A DNA stretch of 64,000 nucleotides from VBDM01 sp035499735 (GTDB taxonomy: Bacteria; Pseudomonadota; Gammaproteobacteria; Burkholderiales; SG8-39). Location: NCBI GenBank assembly GCA_035499735.1, contig DATJYC010000070.1, positions 1 to 64,000 of the forward strand. Direction: 5' to 3'. Both the position numbers and the translations under genes were made by a program. Positions 25,205-33,840 of this stretch are shown here, one piece after another. Under the pieces are notes generated by a model, which did not search any database, was not told where the DNA came from, and saw only the letters and a list, made by a program, of their open reading frames with translations. Numbering within the stretch: the first letter of the stretch is position 1; each line of letters starts with the position of its first letter.

Positions 25205-26112
25205 GATTCTCGATCTTCCAGGAGAGCCGCAAGGGCACGCGGAAGGCCAACCAGGACCGCACCAGCTACGCCTATACCCGCGACGCGCTGCTGATGGTCG
25301 TGGCCGACGGTATGGGCGGGCACCTTCACGGCGAGGTGGCGTCGCACATCGCGGTGCAGCTGCTCACCGAGGCGTTCCAGCGCGAGGCGAAGCCCACGCT
25401 CACCGATCCGTCCGCCTTCCTGCAGAAGACCATTCTCGACGCGCATTACGCGCTCCAGGATTACGCCAAGGCGCGCGGCCTGGTCGAGTCGCCGCGGACC
25501 ACCTGCGTCGCGTGCGTCGTCCAGAACGCGATGGCCTGCTGGGCGCACGCCGGCGACTCGCGCCTCTACCACGTGCGCGAGGGGCGGATCCAGGCGCAGA
25601 CGCGCGATCATTCTCGCGTGCAGATGCTGGTCGACCAGGGCCGCGTGCGCGAGGAGGCCGTCCAGAATCATCCGGACCGCAACAAGATCTTCAATTGCGT
25701 CGGAGCGAGTGCGCGCCCGCAGGTCGAGCTGTCCAAGCCGGTGTCGCTGCGCCAGGACGACATGCTGATCCTGTGCTCCGACGGGCTGTGGGGCCCGCTA
25801 ACCGGGAAGCTGATTACGGCGACGCTCATGAAGCGAGACCTCATGAGCGCCATTCCCGCGCTGCTCGATCTCGCCGAGCTGCGCGCCGGAGCCGACTGCG
25901 ACAACCTGTCCGTAGTGGCGATGAACTGGGAGGGATCGCAAAGGGCTGCGGGCGGCGAGGTCTCGACTCAGACGCTCGCGCTGGACACGGTCAGCACCCA
26001 GCTCGGGGACTTCAGCAAGGCCGACAACGGCGACCTCAGCGACGCTGAGATCGAGCGCGCGATCCAGGAGATCCGCTCGGCGATCCGCAAGCACACTCCG
26101 CACAAGCCGTGA
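25201..26112 (+). CDS. PP2C-family serine/threonine phosphatase
   Basis: The 303-residue protein starts at the ATG inside ATGA of the kinase stop. Metal-binding acidic residues are in place: NQDR near residue 19, VVADGMGGH near 37, LCSDGLWG near 190 and DCDNLSVVAM near 236. It resembles bacterial Stp/PrpC phosphatases for the first 245 residues. A tail of about 55 residues with a Thr/Ser-rich stretch (STQTLALDTVSTQ) and an acidic helix follows and could be a phosphorylation site of the partner kinase; that is speculation. It overlaps rph by 4 bases. Confidence 0.93.
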   Translation: MRFSIFQESRKGTRKANQDRTSYAYTRDALLMVVADGMGGHLHGEVASHIAVQLLTEAFQREAKPTLTDPSAFLQKTILDAHYALQDYAKARGLVESPRTTCVACVVQNAMACWAHAGDSRLYHVREGRIQAQTRDHSRVQMLVDQGRVREEAVQNHPDRNKIFNCVGASARPQVELSKPVSLRQDDMLILCSDGLWGPLTGKLITATLMKRDLMSAIPALLDLAELRAGADCDNLSVVAMNWEGSQRAAGGEVSTQTLALDTVSTQLGDFSKADNGDLSDAEIERAIQEIRSAIRKHTPHKP

Positions 26113-26837
26113 GCAGACCGTCACAGCGCGAGCCCGGCGAGCTCCGTCCCGTAGGCATCGAGCGCGCGTACACGCGGCATGCCGAGGGCTCGGTGCTGAT
26201 CGCGTTCGGAGACACGCGGGTGATCTGCACCGCGAGCGTCGAGGACGGCGTGCCGGCGTTCCTCAAGGGCCGCGGCCAGGGCTGGGTCACCGCCGAGTAC
26301 GGCATGCTGCCGCGGTCGACCCACACCCGGACCGACCGCGAGGCCGCGCGCGGCCGGCAATCGGGCCGCACCCAGGAGATCCAGCGACTGATCGGCCGGT
26401 CGCTCCGGGCCGTGACCGACCTGCAGGCGCTGGGCGAGCGCACTGTGAAGATCGATTGCGACGTGATCCAGGCGGACGGCGGAACGCGCACGGCGAGCGT
26501 CACCGGCGCCTTCGTCGCGCTGCACGACGCGCTCGCGAAGCTCCAGGCGCGCGGCGCGCTGGCGGCCTGGCCGATACTCGATTTCGTCGCCGCGGTGTCC
26601 GTAGGGCTCTTCGAGGACGTCCCCGTGCTCGACCTGGACTACGCCGAGGACTCGCGTTGCGACACGGACATGAACGTCGTGATGACGGGCTCGGGCGGCT
26701 TCGTCGAGGTGCAGGGAACCGCCGAAGGCCATCCCTTCTCCGCGGAGCAGATGCAGTCGCTGATCGCGCTGGCGCGACAGGGCATCGCGGAGCTGATCGC
26801 GAAGCAGAAGAAAGCGCTGGGAGCGGGGGGGCGATGA
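26109..26837 (+). CDS. rph: Ribonuclease PH
   Basis: This 242-residue phosphorolytic 3'-exoribonuclease trims tRNA 3' ends. It contains SVLIAFGDTRVICTASVE, GQGWVTAEYGMLPRSTHTR, the RGRQSGRTQEIQRLIGRSLR signature and CDVIQADGGTRTASVTGA, all typical of full-length RNase PH. GTG start overlaps the phosphatase stop (GTGA). Its own TGA overlaps the rdgB ATG. Confidence 0.96.
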   Translation: MSRPSQREPGELRPVGIERAYTRHAEGSVLIAFGDTRVICTASVEDGVPAFLKGRGQGWVTAEYGMLPRSTHTRTDREAARGRQSGRTQEIQRLIGRSLRAVTDLQALGERTVKIDCDVIQADGGTRTASVTGAFVALHDALAKLQARGALAAWPILDFVAAVSVGLFEDVPVLDLDYAEDSRCDTDMNVVMTGSGGFVEVQGTAEGHPFSAEQMQSLIALARQGIAELIAKQKKALGAGGR

Positions 26838-27451
26838 AGCGCCTGGTCCTCGCGTCCTCCAACCCCGGAAAGCTGCGCGAATTCGAGGCCTTGCTCGCGC
26901 CCCTGGGAATCGAGATCGTTCCCCAGGCCACCCTCCGCGTCGCCGACGCCGAGGAGCCGCACGGCAGCTTCGTCGAGAACGCGCTCGCCAAGGCCCGCCA
27001 CGCGAGCCGGCGATCGGGGCTGCCTGCCCTCGCGGACGATTCCGGCATCTGCGTGAGCGCCCTCGGCGGGAAACCCGGCGTGCAGTCGGCCAGGTTCGCC
27101 GGAGCCGCGCCCCCGGGCGCAACGCCGGGGCGCGAGGCTCAGGACGCGCGCAACAACGAGAAACTGATCGCGCTGCTCGCCGGCAAGGACGACCGCCGCG
27201 CGCACTACTACTGCGTCGTCGTGCTCATGCGCCATGCCGAGGACCCCGAGCCGATCATCGCCGAGGGCAGCTGGGCCGGGGAGATCGTGGCGCAGCCGCG
27301 CGGGGCGAACGGCTTCGGCTACGATCCGCACTTCTTCCTGCCCGATCTCGGCAGGACCGCCGCGGAGCTCGAGCAGGAGCAGAAAAATCTCATCAGCCAC
27401 CGCGGCAAGGCCATGCGGCTACTGCTCGCCAAGCTGAAGGAAGGCGCGTGA
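26834..27451 (+). CDS. rdgB: XTP/dITP diphosphatase (RdgB/HAM1)
   Basis: This 205-residue enzyme removes non-canonical purine triphosphates such as dITP and XTP. Motifs: ASSNPGKLREF at the start, SFVENALAKARHAS, ADDSGICVSALGGKPGV and FGYDPHFFLP, then SHRGKAM near the end. These are the nucleotide and Mg-binding elements of the HAM1 fold. It lies between rph and hemW in a run of four-base overlaps. Confidence 0.95.
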   Translation: MKRLVLASSNPGKLREFEALLAPLGIEIVPQATLRVADAEEPHGSFVENALAKARHASRRSGLPALADDSGICVSALGGKPGVQSARFAGAAPPGATPGREAQDARNNEKLIALLAGKDDRRAHYYCVVVLMRHAEDPEPIIAEGSWAGEIVAQPRGANGFGYDPHFFLPDLGRTAAELEQEQKNLISHRGKAMRLLLAKLKEGA

Positions 27452-28644
27452 CGGCGATCGTCCTCCCGGCCGCGCCGGCGACGGGCGTGCGCCTCGAGCG
27501 GCTGCCGCCGCTGGCGCTCTACGTCCACATTCCCTGGTGCGTCAGGAAGTGCCCCTATTGCGATTTCAATTCGCACCAGGCTCGCGGGGACGTTCCCGAG
27601 GCGGCGTACGCCGACGCGCTGGTGAACGACCTCGAGCAATCGCTGCCCGAGGTGTGGGGAAGGCGCGTCGGCAGCGTGTTCTTCGGCGGGGGCACGCCGA
27701 GCCTCTTCTCCGCCGAGGCGATCGGCGCGCTGATCTCGGCGTTCCGGGCGCGCCTTCCGCTCGAGCCCGACTGCGAGATCACGCTGGAGGCGAACCCGGG
27801 AACCTTCGAAGCGGAGAAGTTTCGCGGTTATCGCGATGCGGGCGTCACGCGCCTCTCGATCGGCATCCAGAGCTTCGATCCCCGGCACCTGCGCGCCCTG
27901 GGGCGCATCCACGACGACATCGAGGCGCGGCGCGCGATCGCCATCGCGCGCGAGCACTTCGACAACGTCAACCTCGACCTGATGTACGCTCTCCCGGGGC
28001 AGACCCTGGAGGAGGCGCGAGCCGACGCGCAGTCCGCGCTGGCGGCGGACGTCGCGCACCTGTCCTTCTACCACCTGACGATCGAGCCGAACACGCATTT
28101 CTACCGGCATCCGCCGGCCTTGCCGGACGAGGACGCTTCGGCGGCGATCCAGGACGCGGTCGGGGAGGCGCTGGAGCGCGCCGGTTACCGCCACTACGAG
28201 ACCTCTGCGTGGGCGAGAACGGGCCGCGAGTGCCGCCACAACCTCAACTACTGGCGCTTCGGAGACTACCTCGGCATCGGCGCAGGCGCGCACAGCAAGC
28301 TCTCCTTCCCCGATCGCGTAACGCGCAGCGCGCGCTGGAAGCAGCCCAGGGACTATCTCGAGCGCGTCAGCGAGGCGCGTCCCGTCCAGGAAAGCCACGA
28401 GGTCGGCCGAGCGGACCTCGTGTTCGAGTTCATGATGAACGCCTTGCGGCTGACGGAGGGATTCCCGGTATCGCTCCTCGCCGAGCGCACGGGCGCTCAG
28501 ATCGCGCTCGCGGAAAAAGCGCTTGCGCTCGCCGAGTCGCGCGGACTCATCGTGCGCAGCCACGAGCGCATCGCGCCGAGCGCCCTGGGGCAGCGCTTCT
28601 TGAACGACCTGCTGCAGCTCTTCCTGCCGGTCAAACCTTCCTGA
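27448..28644 (+). CDS. hemW: Radical SAM heme chaperone HemW
   Basis: This 398-residue protein has the radical-SAM cluster motif CVRKCPYCDF (CxxxCxxC) near residue 31, FFGGGTPSLF, EANPGTFE and RLSIGIQSFD. These identify the HemN-like group; the HNxxYW stretch (HNLNYWRFGDYLGIGAGAH) marks HemW, the heme-trafficking paralogue, rather than coproporphyrinogen dehydrogenase. GTG start overlaps rdgB. Its 3' end overlaps the convergent trmB gene by 14 bases. Confidence 0.92.
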   Translation: MTAIVLPAAPATGVRLERLPPLALYVHIPWCVRKCPYCDFNSHQARGDVPEAAYADALVNDLEQSLPEVWGRRVGSVFFGGGTPSLFSAEAIGALISAFRARLPLEPDCEITLEANPGTFEAEKFRGYRDAGVTRLSIGIQSFDPRHLRALGRIHDDIEARRAIAIAREHFDNVNLDLMYALPGQTLEEARADAQSALAADVAHLSFYHLTIEPNTHFYRHPPALPDEDASAAIQDAVGEALERAGYRHYETSAWARTGRECRHNLNYWRFGDYLGIGAGAHSKLSFPDRVTRSARWKQPRDYLERVSEARPVQESHEVGRADLVFEFMMNALRLTEGFPVSLLAERTGAQIALAEKALALAESRGLIVRSHERIAPSALGQRFLNDLLQLFLPVKPS

Positions 28645-29302
28645 AGACGAGGTCCCAGACGCGGTGGCCGAGCGCAAGGCCGCGGCGCTCGAACTTGGTC
28701 TGCGGGCGCGTCTGCGGCCGGTCGGCGTAGCCGGAGGCGGTGTTCACGAGCTCCGGCTCCGCGGCCAGCACCTCGAGCATCTGGCGCGCGTAGTCCTCCC
28801 AGTCGGTGCAGGCGTGGAGGAGGGCTCCCGGTTTCATCCGCGACGCGAGCAAGGCGGCGAAGGGGGGCTGGATGAGGCGCCGCTTGTGGTGGCGCTTCTT
28901 CGGCCAGGGGTCCGGGAAGAAGACGAGAATGCCGTCGAGCACGCCCGGGGCGATCATGTGCTGCAGCACCTCGACCGCGTCGTGCTGGACGATGCGGACG
29001 TTCGCGAGGCCCAGCCTTGCGATGCGCGCGAGCAGGCTCCCCACGCCTGGCGTGTGCACCTCGACGCCGAGGTAGTCGCATTCCGGGTGCTGCTGCGCGA
29101 TCTCGGCCGTCGTCTCTCCCATGCCGAAGCCGATCTCGAGGATCTTCGGCGCCGCGCGGCCGAACACCTTGTCCAGGTCGACACGCTCGGGAGAGAACGC
29201 CACGCCGTATACCGGCAGAAGCTCGGCGCAGGCGCTGCGCTGCGCGTTCGAGATGCGCCCTTGGCGCAACACGTAGCTGCGGATCGAGCGCCGTTCCTGC
29301 AA
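28631..29302 (-). CDS. trmB: tRNA (guanine-N7-)-methyltransferase
   Basis: This 223-residue enzyme makes m7G46 in tRNA. EIGFGMGETTAEIA (SAM motif I), YLGVEVHTPGVGSLL and the diagnostic FFPDPWPKKRHHKRRLI are all present, with a typical N-terminal extension MQERRSIRSYVLRQGR. The first codon is TTG; no ATG or GTG is better placed. It follows thiG by 10 bases on the same strand, an order common in betaproteobacteria. Confidence 0.95.
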   Translation of the reverse strand: MQERRSIRSYVLRQGRISNAQRSACAELLPVYGVAFSPERVDLDKVFGRAAPKILEIGFGMGETTAEIAQQHPECDYLGVEVHTPGVGSLLARIARLGLANVRIVQHDAVEVLQHMIAPGVLDGILVFFPDPWPKKRHHKRRLIQPPFAALLASRMKPGALLHACTDWEDYARQMLEVLAAEPELVNTASGYADRPQTRPQTKFERRGLALGHRVWDLVFRKV

Positions 29303-29312
29303 GAACGAGGTG

Positions 29313-30167
29313 TTACGCGGCCTTCGGCGAGATGAGGCCCGCGGCCGGGGAGCTCGACGCGATAGCGCCCTCGCTCGGAGAGCTCGGGGTGGCGGAGTAG
29401 AGCTTCTTCGGCATGCGGCCCGCGAGGAAGGCCTCGCGCCCGGCTTCGACCGCCTTCTTCATCGCCTGCGCCATGAGGACCGGGTTCCGCGCCTTGGCGA
29501 CGGCGGTGTTCATGAGCACGGCGTCGCAGCCGAGCTCCATGGCGACGGCCGCATCGGAGGCGGTACCGACGCCCGCGTCGACCACGACGGGCACCTTGGC
29601 GTTGGCGATGATGAGCTGAAGGTTCCAGGGATTGAGGATGCCCATCCCCGATCCGATCAGCGATGCGAGCGGCATGACTGCGACGCAGCCGATGTCCTCG
29701 AGCTGCTTGGCGACGATCGGATCGTCGCTCGTATAGACCATGACCTTGAACCCGTCGCGCACCAGCGTCTGCGCCGCTTTGAGCGTCTCGATCACGTTGG
29801 GGTAGAGCGTGTCCGGATCGCCGAGCACCTCGAGCTTGACGAGGTCGTGGCCATCGAGGAGCTCGCGCGCGAGGCGCAACGTGCGCACCGCGTCCTCGGC
29901 GCTGTAGCAGCCGGCGGTGTTCGGAAGGATGGTGAATTTCGACGGCGGCAGCGCGTCGAGCAACGACGGCTCGTTCGCGTTCTGGCCGATATTCGTGCGG
30001 CGGATGGCGACCGTGACGATCTCGGCGCCGCTCGCCTCGACCGCGCGCCGCGTCTCGTCGAAATCCTTGTACTTGCCGGTGCCGATCAGCAGGCGCGAGC
30101 GGTAGGCCCGCCCGCCGATGACGAGGGGATCCGCGGCCTGGTCAGGAAGGCGGGTGGGAGCGTTCAT
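29313..30167 (-). CDS. thiG: Thiazole synthase
   Basis: This 284-residue TIM-barrel enzyme builds the thiamine thiazole from deoxyxylulose phosphate, dehydroglycine and ThiS thiocarboxylate. RLLIGTGKYKD, NTAGCYSAEDAVR, the Schiff-base Lys in LVKLEVLGD, and GVGTASDAAVAMELGCDAVL are family hallmarks. The last 25 residues are a Ser/Ala/Pro-rich tail beyond the usual end. It overlaps thiS by a single ATGA junction. Confidence 0.96.
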   Translation of the reverse strand: MNAPTRLPDQAADPLVIGGRAYRSRLLIGTGKYKDFDETRRAVEASGAEIVTVAIRRTNIGQNANEPSLLDALPPSKFTILPNTAGCYSAEDAVRTLRLARELLDGHDLVKLEVLGDPDTLYPNVIETLKAAQTLVRDGFKVMVYTSDDPIVAKQLEDIGCVAVMPLASLIGSGMGILNPWNLQLIIANAKVPVVVDAGVGTASDAAVAMELGCDAVLMNTAVAKARNPVLMAQAMKKAVEAGREAFLAGRMPKKLYSATPSSPSEGAIASSSPAAGLISPKAA

Positions 30168-30370
30168 CAGCCGCCTCCCACGGCGACGACGATCTCGAGC
30201 GCGTCGCCTTCCGAAAGCCGGGTGTTCGAGTACTGGCTGCGCGGCACGATTTCTCCGTTTCTCTCCACCGCGACGCGCTTGCCGGACATGTCCAGCGCCT
30301 CGAGCAGACGCGCCACGTCCGCGCCGGATTCGAGGCTCTGAACTTTCCCGTTGATCGAGAGCTTGATCAC
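30167..30370 (-). CDS. thiS: Sulfur carrier protein ThiS
   Basis: This 67-residue ubiquitin-like protein ends in VAVGGG, exposing the Gly-Gly that is adenylylated and thiocarboxylated before sulfur transfer to ThiG. MIKLSINGKVQSLES at the N-terminus and VAVERNGEIVPRSQY in the middle match the family. I see no TPP riboswitch in the 126 bases upstream. Confidence 0.95.
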   Translation of the reverse strand: MIKLSINGKVQSLESGADVARLLEALDMSGKRVAVERNGEIVPRSQYSNTRLSEGDALEIVVAVGGG

Positions 30371-30496
30371 TTTGGAGATCGAAATGCGACCGTCAAAATC
30401 TTACCACGCCCCGTGAACGGTCGGCGCCTTCTGGTCCCGCAGTGTCTTGACCTGAATCAACCCCATCCTTGCCTCGGCCTTCATCATGAAGTCTGG

Positions 30497-32131
30497 ATGG
30501 ACCCGCGCCTTCGCCAATTTGGCCTGCTTCTCGTCTTCTGGGCCTTCGTGCCGCAGGCCAGGGCGCAGCCGCCGGAAGGCGTTTCGGGCTACCTGCGGCA
30601 GATGCTGGACCGCCCGTCCGCTGCCGGGACGCTTCGCGCCCTTTACGAATCGCGGCAATACGCGCCGCTGTGGCAGCGATCGGGAAGACCGACGCGCCAG
30701 GCGCGCGAATTCATCCAGCTGCTTCTCGACGCCAGGGCGTACGGCCTGCGTCCTTCCGACTACGATGCCGATGCGGCCTCTTCGCGGATGCAGGAGCTGC
30801 TCGTCGCGCGCGACGTTCCCGAGGCAAGGCTGGCGGACTTCGACCTGCGCCTGTCGGATTCCACGCTCAGATTCGTCAGACATCTGCACTACGGGCGGGT
30901 CGACCCGCGCACCTGCGGCTTCGAGCTCTATAGGCCGCGCACGGACCTCGATGAGGCCGCGGTGATCCGGAGACTGGCCAGCGCCCGTCGTCCCGATTCG
31001 GTTCTGGAGACGGTCGAGCCGCCCTTCAATCATTATCGGCTGCTCAAGGTCGCTCTCGCGAAATATCGCCGCCTCGCTTCCGAACCGGGGCTCACGGAAC
31101 TGCCGAGGTTGAAGAGCGGATCGATCCGGCCGGGCGAGCGGTACCCCGGCGGCACACCGCTTCGCCGGCTCCTGATTTCACTGGGAGATCTGAATGACGA
31201 CACAGTCGGGCCTCCCGACGCCGAAATTCTGGACGAAGCCCTGGTCGCCGCGCTCAGGAGCTTTCAGCGGCGTCACGGGCTTTCCGACGACGGGGTGCTG
31301 GGGAGGCGAACCTTCGCCGCGCTCACTGTGCCGCTCGAGCGGCGGGTGCGGCAGATCGAGCTGACCCTGGAGCGCTGGCGCTGGCTGCGGCCGTTCGACG
31401 CGCCGCCGATCGTGGTGAATCTCCCGGCATTCCGCCTGTACGCGTTTCGCACGGCCCAGGATCGCGAATCCGACATGCTGAAGATGGATGTGATCGTCGG
31501 CCAATCCTATCCCGAGACCCAGACTCCCGTCTTCCTGGCCGAGATGAAATACGTCGTCTTCAGGCCGTACTGGGACGTGCCCGACTCGATCGTCGAGCGC
31601 GAGATGCTTCCGGCGATGCAGGTCAACCCGCGCTTTCTGGAGGAGAATCACCTGGAGCTGATCCGCGGCCGAGGCGACGATTCCCAGGTCGTTCCACCCG
31701 CGCCGGACAGCATCGAGGCGCTCGCTGCGGGGGAGCTTCACTTGCGCCAGCGGCCCGGCCCGGATAACGCACTCGGCGCGATCAAGTTCGTGCTTCCGAA
31801 CTATCACAGCGTCTACCTGCATTCCACGCCGACCGGCCATCTGTTCGGGGAGACCCGCCGCGACTTCAGTCACGGCTGCATCCGCGTGAGCGATCCCGCG
31901 GGGCTTGCGGCGCAGGTGCTGCGCGGCGCGCAGGGCGGCTGGACCGAAGAGAAGATCCGCGAGGCAATGAACGGCCCGCCGAATCAGCGGGTGGATCTGC
32001 CAAGACCGGTTCCGGTGATCGTACTGTATGAAACCGCGATCGCCACGGAGTCCGGGCAGACGCTGTTCTTCGAGGATATCTACGGGCACGACCAGAGGCT
32101 GGAAGAGCTGCTGCGGGCAAGGGGCGACTGA
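30497..32131 (+). CDS. L,D-transpeptidase, YcbB/LdtD type
   Basis: I start at the ATG at 30497 because it opens a signal peptide (LLLVFWAFVPQARAQ); the frame stays open to a GTG at 30413. The 544-residue protein has an N-terminal scaffold domain, a peptidoglycan-binding domain (ALRSFQRRHGLSDDGVLGRRTF) and a YkuD catalytic domain with VYLHSTPTGHLF and SHGCIRVSDP holding the nucleophile Cys. YcbB enzymes make 3-3 (mDAP-mDAP) crosslinks. It is convergent, 4 bases apart, with a MepK-like gene whose product family cuts those same crosslinks. Confidence 0.9.
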   Translation: MDPRLRQFGLLLVFWAFVPQARAQPPEGVSGYLRQMLDRPSAAGTLRALYESRQYAPLWQRSGRPTRQAREFIQLLLDARAYGLRPSDYDADAASSRMQELLVARDVPEARLADFDLRLSDSTLRFVRHLHYGRVDPRTCGFELYRPRTDLDEAAVIRRLASARRPDSVLETVEPPFNHYRLLKVALAKYRRLASEPGLTELPRLKSGSIRPGERYPGGTPLRRLLISLGDLNDDTVGPPDAEILDEALVAALRSFQRRHGLSDDGVLGRRTFAALTVPLERRVRQIELTLERWRWLRPFDAPPIVVNLPAFRLYAFRTAQDRESDMLKMDVIVGQSYPETQTPVFLAEMKYVVFRPYWDVPDSIVEREMLPAMQVNPRFLEENHLELIRGRGDDSQVVPPAPDSIEALAAGELHLRQRPGPDNALGAIKFVLPNYHSVYLHSTPTGHLFGETRRDFSHGCIRVSDPAGLAAQVLRGAQGGWTEEKIREAMNGPPNQRVDLPRPVPVIVLYETAIATESGQTLFFEDIYGHDQRLEELLRARGD

Positions 32132-32135
32132 CGGC

Positions 32136-32705
32136 CTAGGCGAGATCCCCCCACGATCTCGGGCGGCCGGTGTCGAGATGGATGAAGTCCGAGCGCGCGT
32201 AGTAGCCGACTCCGCCCGAGCGCAGCGCGAGCGCCAGATCGCGCAACCGCCGCGTCGAGAAACCGCTCATGCGCACGTCGATGGCGCGGCCTTCCATGTG
32301 CAGGCTGTGCTCGGCGACGCCCCCGGAGGCTCGGTGCAACGCCGCGTTGGTCTGCGGCGATCGGTATCCGGAGATCACTTCGTAGGTGGCGGGTCGATCC
32401 GCCAGGACCTGGAGGCGGTACAGGATATCCAGCAGGCGCGGGTCGATCGCACGGACCTCGCCGCTGCGAAAATCCCTCAGGAAGCGATCGACGCGAGCCA
32501 GGCCGCCCGGCCGGTAGATCCCGCCGCTGAAGTAATCCGCGCGCAGCGTCTCGCCCGTATGCGTGTGCACGAAGAACAGCGTCCGGGCGGGCAGCGACTG
32601 CGCGCAGACCCTGCCCACGGGCGCAAGCAGCACGCCCGCGAAGCCGGCCGCGCCCCGCAGAAAGCGGCGGCGCAGGAGAGTCGGGGGATAGGCGTTGTCG
32701 GACAT
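32136..32705 (-). CDS. MepK-like murein endopeptidase (DUF882/M15)
   Basis: The start at 32705 (MSDNAYPPTLLRRRFLRG) gives a twin-arginine signal (RRRFLRGAAGFAGVLLAP), as in E. coli YcbK/MepK; the frame extends upstream but adds no signal feature. Of 189 residues, the M15-type zinc site is visible: ISGYRSPQTN, HSLHMEGRAIDVRM and FIHLDTGR. The family cleaves 3-3 peptidoglycan crosslinks in the periplasm. In E. coli, ycbB and ycbK are neighbours as well, but in the same direction. Confidence 0.9.
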   Translation of the reverse strand: MSDNAYPPTLLRRRFLRGAAGFAGVLLAPVGRVCAQSLPARTLFFVHTHTGETLRADYFSGGIYRPGGLARVDRFLRDFRSGEVRAIDPRLLDILYRLQVLADRPATYEVISGYRSPQTNAALHRASGGVAEHSLHMEGRAIDVRMSGFSTRRLRDLALALRSGGVGYYARSDFIHLDTGRPRSWGDLA

Positions 32706-32826
32706 GACGGGTGACCGATGCGAGACGAGCGATTCTACCGGCATCGTATCTTGTCCGGGGGGCCGCGTAGTCCGGCGCGTGACGGATTGCCGCGATGCGG
32801 CATCGATCGTAGAATCCCCGTACCAT

Positions 32827-32900
32827 GCGGGTGTAGTTCAATGGTAGAACGAAAGCTTCCCAAGCTTAAGACGAGGGTTCGATTCCCTTCACCCGCTCCA
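32827..32900 (+). tRNA. tRNA-Gly (anticodon CCC)
   Basis: This 74-base tRNA folds fully: acceptor GCGGGTG/CACCCGC, D-stem GTTC/GAAC, anticodon loop TTCCCAA with CCC at 32859-32861, T-arm GAGGG-TTCGATT-CCCTT, discriminator T and encoded CCA. It is close to E. coli glyU. The first anticodon-stem pair (27-43) would be A-A, leaving four good pairs. Confidence 0.97.
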
Positions 32901-32912
32901 GCGCTCAAGCCC

Positions 32913-33815
32913 ATGCCCTTTAGTGTCGAAGGCAAGCTCGTCGTAGCGATCTCTTCGCGGGCGCTGTTCGACTTCGAGGAAGAGAACCGCGTCTTCGAGA
33001 AGGACGGTGAGCCCGCCTACATCGACCTGCAAATGTCGCGTCTCGACACGCCGGCGAAACCGGGCGTGGCGTTTCAGCTGGTGAAGAAGTTGCTCGCCTT
33101 CAACAGCGGCGCAGTGCAGAGGGTCGAGGTCGCCATTTTGTCGAAGAACGACCCGGTGTCGGGCCTGCGCGCGTTCCGTTCGGCTGAGCGCGCAGGCTTG
33201 AAGCTCGAGCGCGGGGTGTTCACGCGCGGCCGCAGCCCCTACCAGTATCTGGACGCGCTGAAGGCCAACCTGTTCCTGTCCGCCAACGAGCGCGACGTCA
33301 TGAGCGCGCTCGACGCCGGGTTTCCCGCGGCCCGGGTTTATCCGGATTCGGCACTGGCGGCGGCGCGGAATGCCGATGAGGTGCGCATCGCTTTCGACGG
33401 TGACGCGGTACTTTTTTCTGATGAGGCGGAGCGCGTGTATCAGCGCGACGGGCTGGATGCGTTCACCCGGCACGAGACCGTGCACGTCCTCAAGCCGCTG
33501 CCTCCCGGGCCCTTCAAGCCGCTGCTGGAGGCGCTGCACCGACTGCAGGCTGCGGCTGGCACCGACGTGCCCATGCGGATTCGCACTGCGCTCGTCACCG
33601 CCCGCAGCGCGCCCGCGCACGAGCGAGCGGTGCGTACGCTTATGAACTGGAACATCGCAGTCAATGAGGCGATGTTCCTGGGTGGGCTCGACAAGGGCGA
33701 ATTCCTGAAAGCTTTCGAGCCGGATTTCTTCTTCGACGACCAACGCGGGCACGTTGAGTCGGCCGCCCGGCACGTCGCCGCGGGGCACGTGCCCTTCGGT
33801 GTCGCCAACGAATGA
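32913..33815 (+). CDS. 5'-nucleotidase (PF06189-type)
   Basis: I start at the ATG at 32913, 12 bases after the tRNA CCA; the longer open frame would run through the tRNA. The 300-residue protein has SRALFDFEEENRVFEKDG, the TPAKPGVAFQLVKKLL segment and IAFDGDAVLFSDEAERVY, where the Asp pair marks a HAD-like active site. NWNIAVNEAMFLGGLDK and the C-terminal FFDDQRGH are standard for this nucleotidase family, which dephosphorylates nucleoside monophosphates. No clear Shine-Dalgarno sequence is present. Confidence 0.85.
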   Translation: MPFSVEGKLVVAISSRALFDFEEENRVFEKDGEPAYIDLQMSRLDTPAKPGVAFQLVKKLLAFNSGAVQRVEVAILSKNDPVSGLRAFRSAERAGLKLERGVFTRGRSPYQYLDALKANLFLSANERDVMSALDAGFPAARVYPDSALAAARNADEVRIAFDGDAVLFSDEAERVYQRDGLDAFTRHETVHVLKPLPPGPFKPLLEALHRLQAAAGTDVPMRIRTALVTARSAPAHERAVRTLMNWNIAVNEAMFLGGLDKGEFLKAFEPDFFFDDQRGHVESAARHVAAGHVPFGVANE

Positions 33816-33840
33816 TATTCAACGGGCTGGGCATCGCGCC

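Noticed and set aside
27448..28644. Oxygen-independent coproporphyrinogen dehydrogenase (HemN)
   Set aside because: Length and the HNLNYW segment fit HemW, and it sits with rdgB as HemW does.
30371..30496. TPP riboswitch ahead of thiS
   Set aside because: The short leader shows none of the conserved thi-box segments, and thiSG genes in this group often lack one.
32827..32900. tRNA-Gly as an integration site of a mobile element
   Set aside because: No integrase, direct repeat of the tRNA 3' end or foreign gene block follows; the downstream genes are ordinary housekeeping.
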